A stretch of 64,000 nt of DNA from JAVVHE01 sp038238915 (GCA_038238915.1 JBBSFH010000001.1:186001-250000), one strand, 5' to 3'. Counted from the first letter of the stretch, positions 1-11,042 are shown. Made by a program: numbers and translations. Notes: a model not told the origin generated them from the sequence alone.

Positions 1-567
1 CTGCGCGAAACCCGCAGTGGTCGCGTTCAGATTGTCGAGCAGTTTGGAGAGCTTCGCCTGGTTCTGCGCATTCAGGACGTTGTTGAGGTTGGTAAGCAGG
101 GTCGATGCGTTGTTCAGAAGCTGCGGCGCGCTTTCGAGCAGGCCCTGCAATGCGCCGGGCTTGGTCGGGATTACCGGCTTGCCGAATGGCCCGGGCTCCT
201 CGATCGGAGCCTGTCCCGCCATCGCGCCTTCGAGGCTGACCACCGACACGCCGGTGAAGCCGACGCTCGACACGGTCGCCTTGGTTCCCTGCAGAACTGG
301 CACGTCGTGATCGACGGTGATGCGCACGCGCACCTTGTCGGGCGTTTTGGGAAGCAGGTTGATGCTCTCCACCGTGCCGACGGGCACGCCCGAAAACTCG
401 ACCGCCGCGCCGCGCGCAAGGCCGCTGACGCTGCCGAAGAAGACATCGAACTCGCGCTTGTTCTGATCACCCGAGAAGCGCGCGAGCCAGATGATGAAGG
501 CGAACAGCGCCACGGTGAGCAAAAGCACCACACCGCCAACCAGAACGTGACTGCTACGCGTTTCCAT
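1..567 (-). CDS. mlaD: MlaD-family MCE lipid-transport protein, C-terminus cut by the window edge
   Basis: Periplasmic substrate-binding subunit of an Mla-type ABC system that moves phospholipid between outer and inner membranes. Reading from the ATG at 567, residues 1-8 are cytoplasmic, about 9-30 form one membrane segment (VLVGGVVLLLTVALFAFIIW), and about 38-118 match an MCE domain with the typical phrases GVPVGTVESI and VSSVGFTGVSVVSLEGA. An Asn/Leu-rich helical region follows. 189 codons are visible, and the frame is open at base 1. The ATG directly follows the TGA of the ATPase gene with no gap, and the permease lies before that, so the three genes form one minus-strand operon. Family assignment is firm; whether the cargo is phospholipid is inferred from the family. 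Confidence 0.9.
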   Translation of the reverse strand, partial: METRSSHVLVGGVVLLLTVALFAFIIWLARFSGDQNKREFDVFFGSVSGLARGAAVEFSGVPVGTVESINLLPKTPDKVRVRITVDHDVPVLQGTKATVSSVGFTGVSVVSLEGAMAGQAPIEEPGPFGKPVIPTKPGALQGLLESAPQLLNNASTLLTNLNNVLNAQNQAKLSKLLDNLNATTAGFAQ

Positions 568-1380
568 TCAGGCGGCCTCCTGACCGAGCACGGCACGACC
601 GCGCGGCCCTCCGAAATACGATTGAATCCATGGATGATCCAAGCGCATTAATTCCGGTATCGTTCCGACGCCGAGCACATGCTTCTCGGCCAGCACCGCA
701 ACCCGGTCTGCGATGGTATGTAGCGAATCCAGATCGTGCGTGATCATGAATACGGTCAACCCCAGCGTTCGCTTCAATTCACCGATCAGTTCGTCGAACG
801 CCGCCGCGCTGATCGGATCGAGGCCCGAGGTCGGCTCGTCGAGAAACAACAGGCGGGGATCGAGCGCGAGCGCGCGAGCAAGTGCGGCGCGTTTGACCAT
901 GCCGCCCGAAAGCTCGGACGGATATTTGGCGGCTGCGTCGGCCGGCAACCCCACCAGCGCAATCTTGTACGCGGCGATCTCGTTCATCAGCGCCTGCGGG
1001 ATATTGTAGAACTCGCGCATCGGAACTTCGATGTTCTCGGCCACCGTCAGCCCAGAGAACAGCGCGCCGTTCTGGAACAGCACACCCCAGCGGCGGCGCA
1101 GATCGGACCCCTCCGCCTCGCTCAGCCGATCGACATCCTCGTCGAACACGAGGATCTTCCCCGCCATGGGAAGTTGCAGCCCGATGATCGCGCGCATCAG
1201 CACCGATTTGCCCGTGCCCGATCCGCCGACCACGCCCAGAACCTCGCCGGGATGCACGTCCAGATTCAGATTTTCATGGATGATCTTCTCGCCGAAGCCG
1301 GTTTTCAGCCCCTCGATATGGATGATCGGATCCTTGAGTGGCGGCGCGGCGTGTGAGGCGGGGGGTTGCGCGTCGACCAT
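568..1380 (-). CDS. mlaF: ABC transporter ATP-binding protein, MlaF type
   Basis: ATPase that powers the MlaE permease in retrograde lipid transport at the inner membrane. The 270-residue product has Walker A GGSGTGKS at residues 52-59, signature LSGGM, Walker B LLFLDEPTSGLDP and the switch histidine in FMITHD, so it should be active. The start MVDAQPP at 1380 is chosen because it overlaps the permease stop as TGATG, a translational-coupling arrangement; an in-frame upstream extension to 1677 lies inside mlaE and does not resemble the family. Length matches MlaF proteins (about 260-280 residues). Confidence 0.93.
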   Translation of the reverse strand: MVDAQPPASHAAPPLKDPIIHIEGLKTGFGEKIIHENLNLDVHPGEVLGVVGGSGTGKSVLMRAIIGLQLPMAGKILVFDEDVDRLSEAEGSDLRRRWGVLFQNGALFSGLTVAENIEVPMREFYNIPQALMNEIAAYKIALVGLPADAAAKYPSELSGGMVKRAALARALALDPRLLFLDEPTSGLDPISAAAFDELIGELKRTLGLTVFMITHDLDSLHTIADRVAVLAEKHVLGVGTIPELMRLDHPWIQSYFGGPRGRAVLGQEAA

Positions 1381-2531
1381 CAGATCCACCCCAGCGCGGC
1401 GAAGAATACCGCGAGGAACGCATCGAGCACGATCACGAGGAAGATCGATTGCACCACCGCCGATGTCGTGCGCTGGCCAACGCTTTCGGCGTTGCCAGTC
1501 ACCTGCATGCCCTGGAAGCAGCCCGTCACAGCGATCACCACCGCGAACAACGGGGCCTTGATCAGCGTGATGTAGAAATCGGTCATCGGAACGACCTCGC
1601 GGATGCGTGCGATGAAGGTGACGGGAGGAATGCTGAGATCGATCCAGCAATAGAGGCCACCACCGATCAGGGCACACAACGCAGCGAAGAACGAAAGCAG
1701 CGGCATCGTGAGGAACAGCGCGACCAGCCGCGGCAACACCAGCACTTCATACGGGCTCATGCCGATCGTGCGCAGCGCATCGACCTCCTCGTTCAGCTTC
1801 ATCGATCCGATCTGCGCGGCAAAGGCCGCACCCGAACGTCCCGCCACCATGATCGCGGTCATCAGCACGCCGAGTTCGCGCAAGGTGGCACGGCCGATCA
1901 GGTTGATCGTGAACACGTCCGCGCCGAACTGCTTCAACTGGACCGCGCCCTGCTGCGCGATGACGAAGCCGACCAGAAAGCTCATCAGCCCGACGATGCC
2001 GAGCGCGTTCACCATCACGGCTTCGCCCTGATAGATGATCGGATCCCAGCGCCATCTGGACGGCTGTACGGCCGTGCGCGCGAGCGCCAACAGCGTGGTG
2101 CCCAGAAAATTGAGGAACCCGCCGAGTGTGGCGATCGCGTGGATCACCGCCGTGCCTACACTGGCCAGTGTCGCCGCCACACCGCGTGCGGGCGGGCGGC
2201 GCGGACCCATCGGCCGATCGGCCGCGCCAAGCCGCTCGATCAGCGCGAGCACGTCGGGCGTGCCGCCGCGCACGCTCGCACTCTGGCCCTGCGCGCTCCA
2301 GTCCCGCACCAGCCGGTGGATCAGCCACGCGCCGGTAGTATCGACACGCGCGCAGTTCTCCACATCGACGATCAGCGGCCGACCATCGGGCGCGATTGCG
2401 GCGAGTTGCCGATCGAGTACGCTCGCGGTCGAGATCGTGAGGCGTCCGCCGAGCTGGATCAGGCGCGCTCCCCCCTCGGTCGTATCCGCGAGCACGCGCG
2501 CGGGATCGGCGGGGGGGGAAAGGGTGGCCAT
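1380..2531 (-). CDS. mlaE: MlaE-family permease with N-terminal STAS domain
   Basis: Inner-membrane permease of the Mla lipid transporter, 383 residues. Residues 1 to about 115 resemble a STAS domain (GGRLTISTASVLDRQL, then IVDVENCARVDTTGAWL). In E. coli the STAS protein MlaB is separate, so here it is fused to the permease, as is common in Alphaproteobacteria. The rest is an MlaE domain with several hydrophobic segments and the conserved motif around FGADVFTINLIGRATLREL and GRSGAAFAAQIGSMKLNEE. It is the first gene of mlaEFD and is divergent from the HAD phosphatase, whose ATG is only 28 bp away, so the two promoters must overlap or be very compact. Confidence 0.93.
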   Translation of the reverse strand: MATLSPPADPARVLADTTEGGARLIQLGGRLTISTASVLDRQLAAIAPDGRPLIVDVENCARVDTTGAWLIHRLVRDWSAQGQSASVRGGTPDVLALIERLGAADRPMGPRRPPARGVAATLASVGTAVIHAIATLGGFLNFLGTTLLALARTAVQPSRWRWDPIIYQGEAVMVNALGIVGLMSFLVGFVIAQQGAVQLKQFGADVFTINLIGRATLRELGVLMTAIMVAGRSGAAFAAQIGSMKLNEEVDALRTIGMSPYEVLVLPRLVALFLTMPLLSFFAALCALIGGGLYCWIDLSIPPVTFIARIREVVPMTDFYITLIKAPLFAVVIAVTGCFQGMQVTGNAESVGQRTTSAVVQSIFLVIVLDAFLAVFFAALGWI

Positions 2532-2559
2532 GCGCTACTCAATTCAGGAATGGGGGCGA

Positions 2560-3228
2560 ATGACGCACGTTGCAATCTATGATCTTGACGAAACGATCAC
2601 GCGCCAGCCGACGTTCCCTCGCTGGCTGATCTTCTGGGCCGCGCGCCGCGCGCCGTGGCGGCTGCCATTGCTGCTGGGTCAGGGCGTGGCGACGCTTGCG
2701 TTTGTCGGCGGGCTTGTCGGGCGTCGGCGATTGAAGGCGCTCGGCATCGGCTTCGTGATGGGGCAGGGGGTACCACGCACGCTGATCGCGCAAGAGGCGG
2801 CGACGTTCGCGGCGCGCGAACTACGGAGCAATACGATGCGCGACGCGCTCGCGTCGATCGCCGCGGATCGTGCGGAGGGACGACGGCTGGTGCTGGCGAC
2901 CGCGAGCATGGACTTCTACGCGGGCGCGCTCGCGGCGGTGCTCGGCATCGAAGCGGTGATCGCGACGCGCGCCGCGTGGACGCGCGACCGGCTCGTTCCC
3001 GACGCGGCCGGGCCGAACTGCTATGCCGAGGAAAAGCTCGCGCGGATCGAAGCGTGGATGGCAGACGAAGGCATCGCGCGCCCGGACGCCCATGTGCGCT
3101 TCTATTCGGATCATATCAGCGATCTACCGGTGCTGGCGTGGGCGGACGAGGCAGTGACCGTAAACCCCTCACCCGCACTCGCGCGGATCGCGGCGAGACT
3201 GGGCTGGCGCGTCGCGCGCTGGCGGTAG
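2560..3228 (+). CDS. HAD-IB family phosphatase (SerB-like)
   Basis: Probable cytoplasmic phosphohydrolase, 222 residues. HAD motif I is DLDETIT at residues 8-14, with the nucleophile and acid aspartates at D8 and D10. Motif II is in VLATAS, the motif III lysine probably lies in AEEKLARIEAW, and motif IV is YSDHISDLP. Two hydrophobic stretches between motifs I and II form the cap. The ATG at 2560 is preferred because it is preceded by AGGA about 10 bp upstream and places motif I at the family-typical position; longer in-frame starts run into mlaE. The substrate cannot be told from sequence (phosphoserine, a phospholipid headgroup or another). It lies divergent to mlaEFD, which is suggestive but not proof of a lipid role. 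Confidence 0.85.
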   Translation: MTHVAIYDLDETITRQPTFPRWLIFWAARRAPWRLPLLLGQGVATLAFVGGLVGRRRLKALGIGFVMGQGVPRTLIAQEAATFAARELRSNTMRDALASIAADRAEGRRLVLATASMDFYAGALAAVLGIEAVIATRAAWTRDRLVPDAAGPNCYAEEKLARIEAWMADEGIARPDAHVRFYSDHISDLPVLAWADEAVTVNPSPALARIAARLGWRVARWR

Positions 3229-3248
3229 ACCGGCGGCTTCGATCCGTC

Positions 3249-3509
3249 CTAGCGCGGACTGGACAGACCCAGTCGGCGGCTCGAACAGACATCCTCGCGC
3301 AGGCGAGGCGCGGGCATACGACGCTGCGCGCGGCGGTTCCTGACGAGTTCGTACATTGTCAGCGCGGCGGCGCCGCCAAAACCGAGCGCGCGCGTCTTGC
3401 GCGAGGCGAGCGCGGCACCAATCGCGGCGCTGGCAACATCGCCGTGGCGCTCGCCCATCATGCGCACCACGCGGCGCACGACGATCATCATTAGCAAACG
3501 TCCGAACAT
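3249..3509 (-). CDS. Small hypothetical membrane-associated protein
   Basis: 86-residue predicted protein of unknown function. It begins MFGRLLMMIVVRRVVRMMG, has an alanine/glycine-rich hydrophobic stretch (ASAAIGAALASRKTRALGFGGAAALTMYELV) that could be one weak membrane segment, and ends in an arginine-rich tail. A GGAG lies about 11 bp before the ATG. It is 71 bp downstream of sucB on the same strand and converges with the HAD phosphatase. No family is recognised. It could be a chance frame in GC-rich DNA, but the hydrophobic pattern and Shine-Dalgarno make a real gene slightly more likely. Confidence 0.45.
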   Translation of the reverse strand: MFGRLLMMIVVRRVVRMMGERHGDVASAAIGAALASRKTRALGFGGAAALTMYELVRNRRAQRRMPAPRLREDVCSSRRLGLSSPR

Positions 3510-3580
3510 GGGCCTGTGATCTCCGACGGGTGGATTGCGCAGACAGCAACGCGCAAAGCACGCGAACAGGCCCGCCCGCC

Positions 3581-4834
<1,254 letters not shown>

Positions 4835-4853
4835 GGGCAGCTCCTGAAATGGC

Positions 4854-7694
4854 TTAGGCGGCGACCGCCTGGACGATCTTGGCGATCGGCTCGCCGAGCG
4901 CGGTCGCAATCAACAGCTTCTGTTCGGCGGCGTGGCGCGAGGCGAGGCCGGTGGCGGTGGCGGCCGACGGCGGGCGCCCGACATAGGCGGGGCGCTGGAC
5001 CGCAGCCTTGGCGGAAACCAGCACCTCCTCGATGAAGGGCGCGACGAAGCTCCACGCGCCTGCATTCATCGGTTCCTCCTGCGCCCACACCACGCTTTCG
5101 AGGCGCGGCATCGCGGCCAGATATTCGGCGATCGCCTGCGCGGGAAAGGGATAGATCTGCTCGACGCGCAGGATGTAGACATCCTCGCGCCCGGCCGCGT
5201 CGCGCGCGTCGGCAATATCGTAATAGACCTTGCCCGAGCACAGAACTAGGCGGCGAACCTTGTCCGTCGGCGGTTTGGCGCGATCGTCGAAGACGCGGTG
5301 GAAGCGGTTCTCGCCGCCGAAATCCTCGATATTGCTCACCGCCGATTTGTGTCGCAGCAGCGATTTGGGTGTCATCAGCACGAGCGGCTTGCGGAAGGGC
5401 CGGATCATCTGGCGACGCAGGATATGGAAGTAATTCGCGGGCGTGGTGGGGTTGGCAACCTGGATATTGTCTTCCGCACACAGTTGCAGGAAGCGTTCGA
5501 GCCGCGCGGATGAATGCTCCGGACCCTGCCCTTCGTACCCGTGCGGCAGCAGCATCACCAGACCGTTGGCACGCAGCCACTTGGCCTCGCCGGCAGCGAT
5601 GAACTGATCGATCATGATCTGCGCGCCATTGGCGAAATCGCCGAACTGCGCTTCCCACATCACCAGGCTCTTCGGGTCCGCGCCCGCATAGCCGTACTCG
5701 AAGCCAAGCACGCCATATTCGCTCAACGGCGAATCGAGGATTTCGATCTGCGGCGCGATGCGGCGGAAGGGGATATATTTGGACCCATTGGTCTGATCGA
5801 CCCAGACCGCATGGCGCTGCGAGAAGGTGCCGCGTCCCGAATCCTGCCCCGATAGCCGCACACCGTAACCGTCCTGCAGAAGCGTGGCGAAGGCGAGACT
5901 TTCAGCGGTCGCCCAGTCGATGCCCTGACCCGCCTCGATCGCGTGTGCGCGCGCGGCGATGACGCGGGTCAGCGTCTTGTGCATCGCGAAATCGGGGGGC
6001 GTTTCGGTCAGAATCTTGCCCACCCGCCGCAACCGGTCCGCATCCACCCCGGTATCGGCGGCGCGACGAGCGGTTACCGGATCGGCGGGACGGCCAAGGC
6101 CGGACCATGCGCCCTCGAACCAATCCGCCTTGTTGATCTTGTAGCCCGACGCCGCCTCGAAATCGCCTTCGAGCCGCGCGATATATTCGGCGCGGTTCGC
6201 GTCCACCCACGCGGCATCGACCACGCCTTCGCGGATCAGCCGCGCGCCGTAAAGATCGCTCACGGGCGCATGCTTGCGAATTTCGGCATACATCAGCGGC
6301 TGGGTGAAGGCGGGCTCGTCCGCCTCATTGTGGCCGAACCGCCTGTAGCACCACATGTCGATCACGACATCGCGGTTGAACGTCTGCCGGTAATCGATCG
6401 CAAGCTTGGCGGCGAAGGTGACTGCTTCGGGATCGTCTCCGTTCACGTGCAGGATCGGCGCCTGGACGGTGCGCGCAATGTCGCTCGGGTAGGGCGACGA
6501 GCGCGCGAACTGGGGCGAGGTGGTGAAGCCGACCTGGTTGTTGACGATGAAGTGGACTGTGCCACCGGTGTTGTAGCCGGGCACGCCCGAGAAGCCGAAG
6601 CATTCCGCGATGATTCCCTGCCCCGCGAAGGCCGCATCGCCGTGGATCAACACCGGAATCACCGCATCGCGAGCTTCGTCGAGTGTGGGATCGCCGTGGC
6701 GCGCCTGCGTGGCGCGCGTTTTGCCGAGTACCACCGGATCGACGGCTTCGAGGTGCGACGGGTTTGGCGCGAGGCTCAGATGCACCTCGATCCCGTCGAA
6801 CGCGCGGTCGGTGCTCGTGCCCAGATGATATTTGACGTCGCCCGAACCGCCGACATCCTCGGGCGTGGCCGATCCGCCGCCGAATTCGTGGAAGATCGCG
6901 CGGAAGGGCTTCTGCATCACGTTGCCGAGCATGTTGAGGCGGCCCCGGTGCGGCATACCTATAACCATCTCGCGCGCGCCAAACGCGCCGCCGTATTTGA
7001 TGATCGATTCCATCGCGGGGATCATCGCTTCGGCACCATCAAGGCCGAACCGCTTGGTGCCCACATATTTGCGCGCGAGGAATTTCTCGAACTCCTCGGC
7101 CTCGATCACCTTGTTGAGGATCGCTTTCTTGCCGAGCGGGGTGAAGTGGATTTCCTTGTCGCGACCCTCGATGCGCTCCTGGATGAAGCGGCGCTCTTCG
7201 ACATCGTTGATGTGCATGTATTCGAAGCCGACATTGCCGCAGTAGTTGCGGCAGAGCATTTCCTGGAGTTCCCGGATGGTGGCGGTTTCGACGCCCGCCA
7301 GATAGTTGCCGATATAGACGGGCCGATCGAGATCGCTATCGGCGAAACCGTGCCACGCGGGGCTGAGATCGGGCGGCAAATCGCGGTGCAGCAAGCCGAG
7401 CGGATCGAGATTGGCCGCAAGATGCCCGCGCACGCGGTAGGTGCGGACGAGCATGATAGCGCGGATGCTATCGTCGGCCGCGTGATGATCGATTGGCTGC
7501 GGTGCGGCGGGGGCAGCGGCGGGCGCCGCAGCGGCAGCCTTGGTGGATCTGGACGCGGGCGCCTCGATCGACATCCGCGTGGGATCGAGCGCCAGCGTCA
7601 GCGCATCGTCGGGCAGGATCGGCCAGTTCGGCCGCGCCCAGCTCGGGCCCGCCTGCGGCTCGCTGTCCGCCCCGCCGCCGTGTTCGCCGTCCAT
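4854..7694 (-). CDS. sucA: 2-oxoglutarate dehydrogenase E1 component
   Basis: Thiamine-diphosphate-dependent E1 subunit that decarboxylates 2-oxoglutarate and succinylates the lipoyl group of SucB. 946 residues, normal for OdhA/SucA. Recognisable phrases in order: YRVRGHLAANLDPLG, GMPHRGRLNMLGNVMQKP, HGDAAFAGQGIIAECFGFS (ThDP/Mg region), MWCYRRFGHNEADEPAFTQP, and C-terminal LLPHGYEGQGPEHSSARLERFLQ. The N-terminus has an Ala/Pro-rich segment (about residues 52-67) linking an E2-binding tail to the body. First gene of a sucA-sucB unit; the gap to the sucB TTG is 19 bp. Lipoamide dehydrogenase and sucCD are not in the window. Confidence 0.97.
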   Translation of the reverse strand: MDGEHGGGADSEPQAGPSWARPNWPILPDDALTLALDPTRMSIEAPASRSTKAAAAAPAAAPAAPQPIDHHAADDSIRAIMLVRTYRVRGHLAANLDPLGLLHRDLPPDLSPAWHGFADSDLDRPVYIGNYLAGVETATIRELQEMLCRNYCGNVGFEYMHINDVEERRFIQERIEGRDKEIHFTPLGKKAILNKVIEAEEFEKFLARKYVGTKRFGLDGAEAMIPAMESIIKYGGAFGAREMVIGMPHRGRLNMLGNVMQKPFRAIFHEFGGGSATPEDVGGSGDVKYHLGTSTDRAFDGIEVHLSLAPNPSHLEAVDPVVLGKTRATQARHGDPTLDEARDAVIPVLIHGDAAFAGQGIIAECFGFSGVPGYNTGGTVHFIVNNQVGFTTSPQFARSSPYPSDIARTVQAPILHVNGDDPEAVTFAAKLAIDYRQTFNRDVVIDMWCYRRFGHNEADEPAFTQPLMYAEIRKHAPVSDLYGARLIREGVVDAAWVDANRAEYIARLEGDFEAASGYKINKADWFEGAWSGLGRPADPVTARRAADTGVDADRLRRVGKILTETPPDFAMHKTLTRVIAARAHAIEAGQGIDWATAESLAFATLLQDGYGVRLSGQDSGRGTFSQRHAVWVDQTNGSKYIPFRRIAPQIEILDSPLSEYGVLGFEYGYAGADPKSLVMWEAQFGDFANGAQIMIDQFIAAGEAKWLRANGLVMLLPHGYEGQGPEHSSARLERFLQLCAEDNIQVANPTTPANYFHILRRQMIRPFRKPLVLMTPKSLLRHKSAVSNIEDFGGENRFHRVFDDRAKPPTDKVRRLVLCSGKVYYDIADARDAAGREDVYILRVEQIYPFPAQAIAEYLAAMPRLESVVWAQEEPMNAGAWSFVAPFIEEVLVSAKAAVQRPAYVGRPPSAATATGLASRHAAEQKLLIATALGEPIAKIVQAVAA

Positions 7695-7849
7695 GCCTCG
7701 ATCTCCGAAAGTCCCGTGTCGCGCGGGTCAGATAGGACCATTGCGCGCATTTGCGAAGCATGAATGCACGCAATCCGGACCGCATCGGCACCAATTCCGC
7801 CGCCGCACGAGGCGTTGACTTCGCCGCGCGCGGCGCGGACGGTCCGCCG

Positions 7850-8821
7850 ATGAGCGATGGCAGAACCCCGATCACGCTGGCGGACCTCCACACCGCGCGC
7901 GCGGTGGTGGGCGGTGCCATGCACCCGACCCCGCAATACGCATGGCCGCTGCTGTGCGAGCGGCTCGGCGCGCACCTGTGGGTCAAGCATGAAAACCACA
8001 CGCCCACGGGCGCGTTCAAGGTGCGCGGCGGGCTGACGTATCTGGAAGCGATGCGCCGCGAGCGGCCGCATGTGCGCGGGCTGGTCACCGCGACGCGCGG
8101 CAACCACGGTCAGTCGATCGCGTTCGCCGCGCGCCGCCACGGAGTGCCGGTGACGATCTACGTCCCGCACGGCAATTCGGCGGAGAAGAATGCCGCGATG
8201 CGCAGCTTCGGTGCAACGCTCGTGGAGCACGGCGCGGACTTCCAGGCCGCGCGCGAGGCCGCCTGTGCGCGCGCCGCCGCCGAGGGCTGGGAGATGGTGC
8301 CCTCCTACCACCGCGATCTGGTGCTGGGCGTGGCGACCTATGCCTACGAGCTGCTGCACGCGGTGCCCGATCTGGACACGCTCTACGTGCCGATCGGCCA
8401 GGGATCGGGGATCGCCGCGTGCGTGATCGTGCGCGATCTGCTGGGCGTGCGCACCAGGATCGTCGGCGTCCAATCCGTCGGCGCGCCCGCCTTCGCGCTA
8501 TCGTTCGCGGCGGGCGAGGTGGTGACGACCCAGACCGCGTTCAGCCTCGCAGATGGCATGGCCACGCGCGCGCCCGATGCCGAGCCAGTGGCGATCATCG
8601 CGGGCGGCGTGGAACGCATCGTGCTGGTGAGCGACGACGAGGTCGCGGCCGCGATCCGTGCCTTCTGGACCGATACGCACAATCTGGCCGAGGGCGCGGG
8701 GGCGGCCGGGCTGGCGGCCGCGCTACAGGAGCGCGACGCCAATCTGGGCAAGCGGGTGGGCGTGGTGCTGTGCGGCGGGAACATCGATCTGGCGCTGTTC
8801 CGGGAGTGGGTGCTGGGCTGA
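7850..8821 (+). CDS. Threonine/serine dehydratase, PLP-dependent, no ACT domain
   Basis: Fold-type II PLP enzyme of 323 residues, probably deaminating threonine or serine to the 2-oxoacid. PLP lysine K57 lies in TPTGAFKVRGG, the substrate loop is TATRGNHGQSIAF, the phosphate-binding loop is GQGSGI, and the C-terminal serine-type motif is CGGNI. There is no C-terminal ACT domain, so it is like catabolic TdcB or a serine/threonine racemase-dehydratase rather than feedback-inhibited IlvA. The ATG at 7850 fits the family N-terminus; in-frame starts further upstream (7751) would add residues without similarity. Divergent from sucA. Substrate is not determined by sequence alone. Confidence 0.85.
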   Translation: MSDGRTPITLADLHTARAVVGGAMHPTPQYAWPLLCERLGAHLWVKHENHTPTGAFKVRGGLTYLEAMRRERPHVRGLVTATRGNHGQSIAFAARRHGVPVTIYVPHGNSAEKNAAMRSFGATLVEHGADFQAAREAACARAAAEGWEMVPSYHRDLVLGVATYAYELLHAVPDLDTLYVPIGQGSGIAACVIVRDLLGVRTRIVGVQSVGAPAFALSFAAGEVVTTQTAFSLADGMATRAPDAEPVAIIAGGVERIVLVSDDEVAAAIRAFWTDTHNLAEGAGAAGLAAALQERDANLGKRVGVVLCGGNIDLALFREWVLG

Positions 8822-8852
8822 GCGCCCGCCATCCGTGCATTCGAACAGCGGC

Positions 8853-11042
8853 TCACCCGAACCGCCCGCTGCGCGCGAACCCTGTGGGCACCATCCGCCC
8901 CGCCTGCCCCCGGCTTGCGAGCCATGGCGTCAGGTCGCGCTCGGTGCGCCGCCGTCCCTCGCCTGCCGCCCAGCTGAGGCCATCAGCCAGCCTGAACACC
9001 ACCGCATCGCTCAGGCTACCGTCCTTGTAGCGCTGGAGGGCCACGCCCTGGCCGCGCGCCATTGTGGGCACGCGGTCCAGGGCGATCACAACGAGCTTAC
9101 GATTTTCGCCCACCAGCGCGATGGCGTCTGCTCCCGCGGCGACGGGACGGATCAGTCTCAATGCCGAGCCTGCGCGGGGGACCAGCACCGCGCGGCCCTT
9201 GCGCGTTTCGCCCACCAGGTCGGCCGCCTCGGCAAGGAAGCCGCGCCCATCGGTGGCAGCGAGCAGGTAACATGCGCCCGCCTCGACCGCGAACACGTCA
9301 ACGATCGCCGACTCAGGGGCGAGATCGAACATCAACCGCAGCGGCTCGCCCACCCCGCGCCCGCCGGGCAGCTTGTCGGCGAGCAACGCGTAGAAGCGGC
9401 CGTCGCTGGCCGCGATCAGCACCCGGTCGGTCGTATGCGCGTGGAAGGCGAAGGCGGGGCCGTCTCCCTCCTTAAACTTGGCGGCATCCGCGCCCGCCAG
9501 CTCGACATGGCCCTTCAAAGCGCGCGCCCAGCCCTTTTCCGAGACGATCACGGTCACGGGCTCGCGCGCGATGAACGCTTCGGCGGCGATCATGCGCGTG
9601 GGGGCGGCGGTGGCGAGCAGCGTGCGGCGCGGGTCGCGGAAGCGCCTGAGCACGTCGGCGATGTCCGCCTTCAGCCGCGCGCGCTGCGCCGAGGGCGTGG
9701 CGAGCAGTTTCGCCAGCCCCGCCTGTTCGCCGCGCAGTTTCTTCGCCTCGCGCTCGATCGCCAGCCCCTCGAGCTTGTTCAGCGCACGCAGCCGCATGTC
9801 GAGGATCGCGTCCGCTTGGGCGGCGGTGAGGTCGAACGCCGCCATCAGCTCGGCTCTGGGCTTGTCCGCCTCGCGGATCAGCTTGATCACCGCGTCCAGA
9901 TTGAGGAACGCGATCAGCAGCCCGTCCAGCGTCTCCAGCCGCGCCTCGATCCTCGCCAGCCGGTGGCGCGCGCGGCGCACCTGCACGTCGAGCGCGTGAT
10001 CGAGCCACGCCTGCAACAGTTCCCGCAGGCCCATCACCCTGGGCGACCGACCGCCATCGAGCACGTTCATGTTGACCGCGACGCGCGTTTCCAGATCGGT
10101 CAGCCGGAAAAGCTGCTCCATCATCAACGCCCGGTCCACGGTGCGCGCGCGGGGTTCGAGCACGATGCGCACCACCGCATCGCTCTCGTCGCGAATGTCG
10201 GCCAATGCGGGGAGTTTCTTGTCGTTGATCAGCGCGGCGATCGCCTCGATCAGCTTGCCCTTGGCCACCTGGAAAGGGATCTCGTCGATGACCACCAGCG
10301 CCCCCTCCTCGCGCCACCGCGCGCGCAGGCGCAGCCCGCCCTTGCCGCTCTCGTAGGCGGCCGCGATCGTCGCGGGATCGTCCGCCAGCACGCCGCCGGT
10401 GGGAAAATCGGGGCCGGGCATCAGCGCGAGCAGTTCGCCGGTTGTGGCCTCGGGCCGCTCGAGCAGCAGCACGGCTGCGTCCAGAACCTCCCCCACATTA
10501 TGCGGCGGGATCGAGGTCGCCATGCCCACCGCGATCCCCTGCGCGCCGTTCGCGAGCAGGTTGGGGAACAGCCCCGGCATCACCTCGGGCTCTTCTTCCT
10601 CACCATTATAGGTGGGTTTGAGGTCCGCGCCGTCCTCGTCCAGTCCATCTATCAGCAGCGCCGCCGCTGCGGTCAGCCGCGCCTCGGTATAGCGCATCGC
10701 GGCCGCGCCATCGCCGTCCACATTGCCGAAATTGCCCTGCCCGTCGACGAGCGGATACCTGAGCGCGAACCCCTGCGCCAAACGTACCAGCGCGTCGTAA
10801 ACGCTCTGGTCCCCGTGCGGATGATATTTGCCGATCACGTCGCCAACCACGCGCGCGCATTTCTTGTAGCCCTGCTCGGGATCGAGCTTGAGCAGCCGCA
10901 TCGCCCACAGCAGGCGACGATGCACGGGCTTCAGCCCATCGCGCACATCGGGCAGCGAGCGTGCGGTGATCGTGGAGAGCGCATAGACGAGATAGCGGTC
11001 CGAGAGCGCGGCGGCGAACGGCGTATCGAGGATGGCGGTCAT
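8853..11042 (-). CDS. parC: DNA topoisomerase IV subunit A
   Basis: Breakage-reunion subunit of topoisomerase IV, needed to decatenate daughter chromosomes. 729 residues, the usual ParC length (shorter than GyrA). The N-terminus SDRYLVYALSTITARSLPDVRDGLKPVHRR is diagnostic; catalytic tyrosine is Y118 in AAMRYTEARL. The quinolone-determining segment reads GKYHPHGDQSVYDALVRL, so the residue equivalent to E. coli Ser80 is glutamine (Q79). The C-terminal part is a reduced beta-pinwheel domain. parE is not in the window. It converges with the dehydratase. Confidence 0.95.
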   Translation of the reverse strand: MTAILDTPFAAALSDRYLVYALSTITARSLPDVRDGLKPVHRRLLWAMRLLKLDPEQGYKKCARVVGDVIGKYHPHGDQSVYDALVRLAQGFALRYPLVDGQGNFGNVDGDGAAAMRYTEARLTAAAALLIDGLDEDGADLKPTYNGEEEEPEVMPGLFPNLLANGAQGIAVGMATSIPPHNVGEVLDAAVLLLERPEATTGELLALMPGPDFPTGGVLADDPATIAAAYESGKGGLRLRARWREEGALVVIDEIPFQVAKGKLIEAIAALINDKKLPALADIRDESDAVVRIVLEPRARTVDRALMMEQLFRLTDLETRVAVNMNVLDGGRSPRVMGLRELLQAWLDHALDVQVRRARHRLARIEARLETLDGLLIAFLNLDAVIKLIREADKPRAELMAAFDLTAAQADAILDMRLRALNKLEGLAIEREAKKLRGEQAGLAKLLATPSAQRARLKADIADVLRRFRDPRRTLLATAAPTRMIAAEAFIAREPVTVIVSEKGWARALKGHVELAGADAAKFKEGDGPAFAFHAHTTDRVLIAASDGRFYALLADKLPGGRGVGEPLRLMFDLAPESAIVDVFAVEAGACYLLAATDGRGFLAEAADLVGETRKGRAVLVPRAGSALRLIRPVAAGADAIALVGENRKLVVIALDRVPTMARGQGVALQRYKDGSLSDAVVFRLADGLSWAAGEGRRRTERDLTPWLASRGQAGRMVPTGFARSGRFG

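Noticed and set aside
8853..11042. parC reading as gyrA
   Set aside because: Length of 729 residues and the reduced C-terminal domain without a full GyrA box favour ParC; the glutamine in the quinolone region is probably natural to the lineage and not a resistance mutation.
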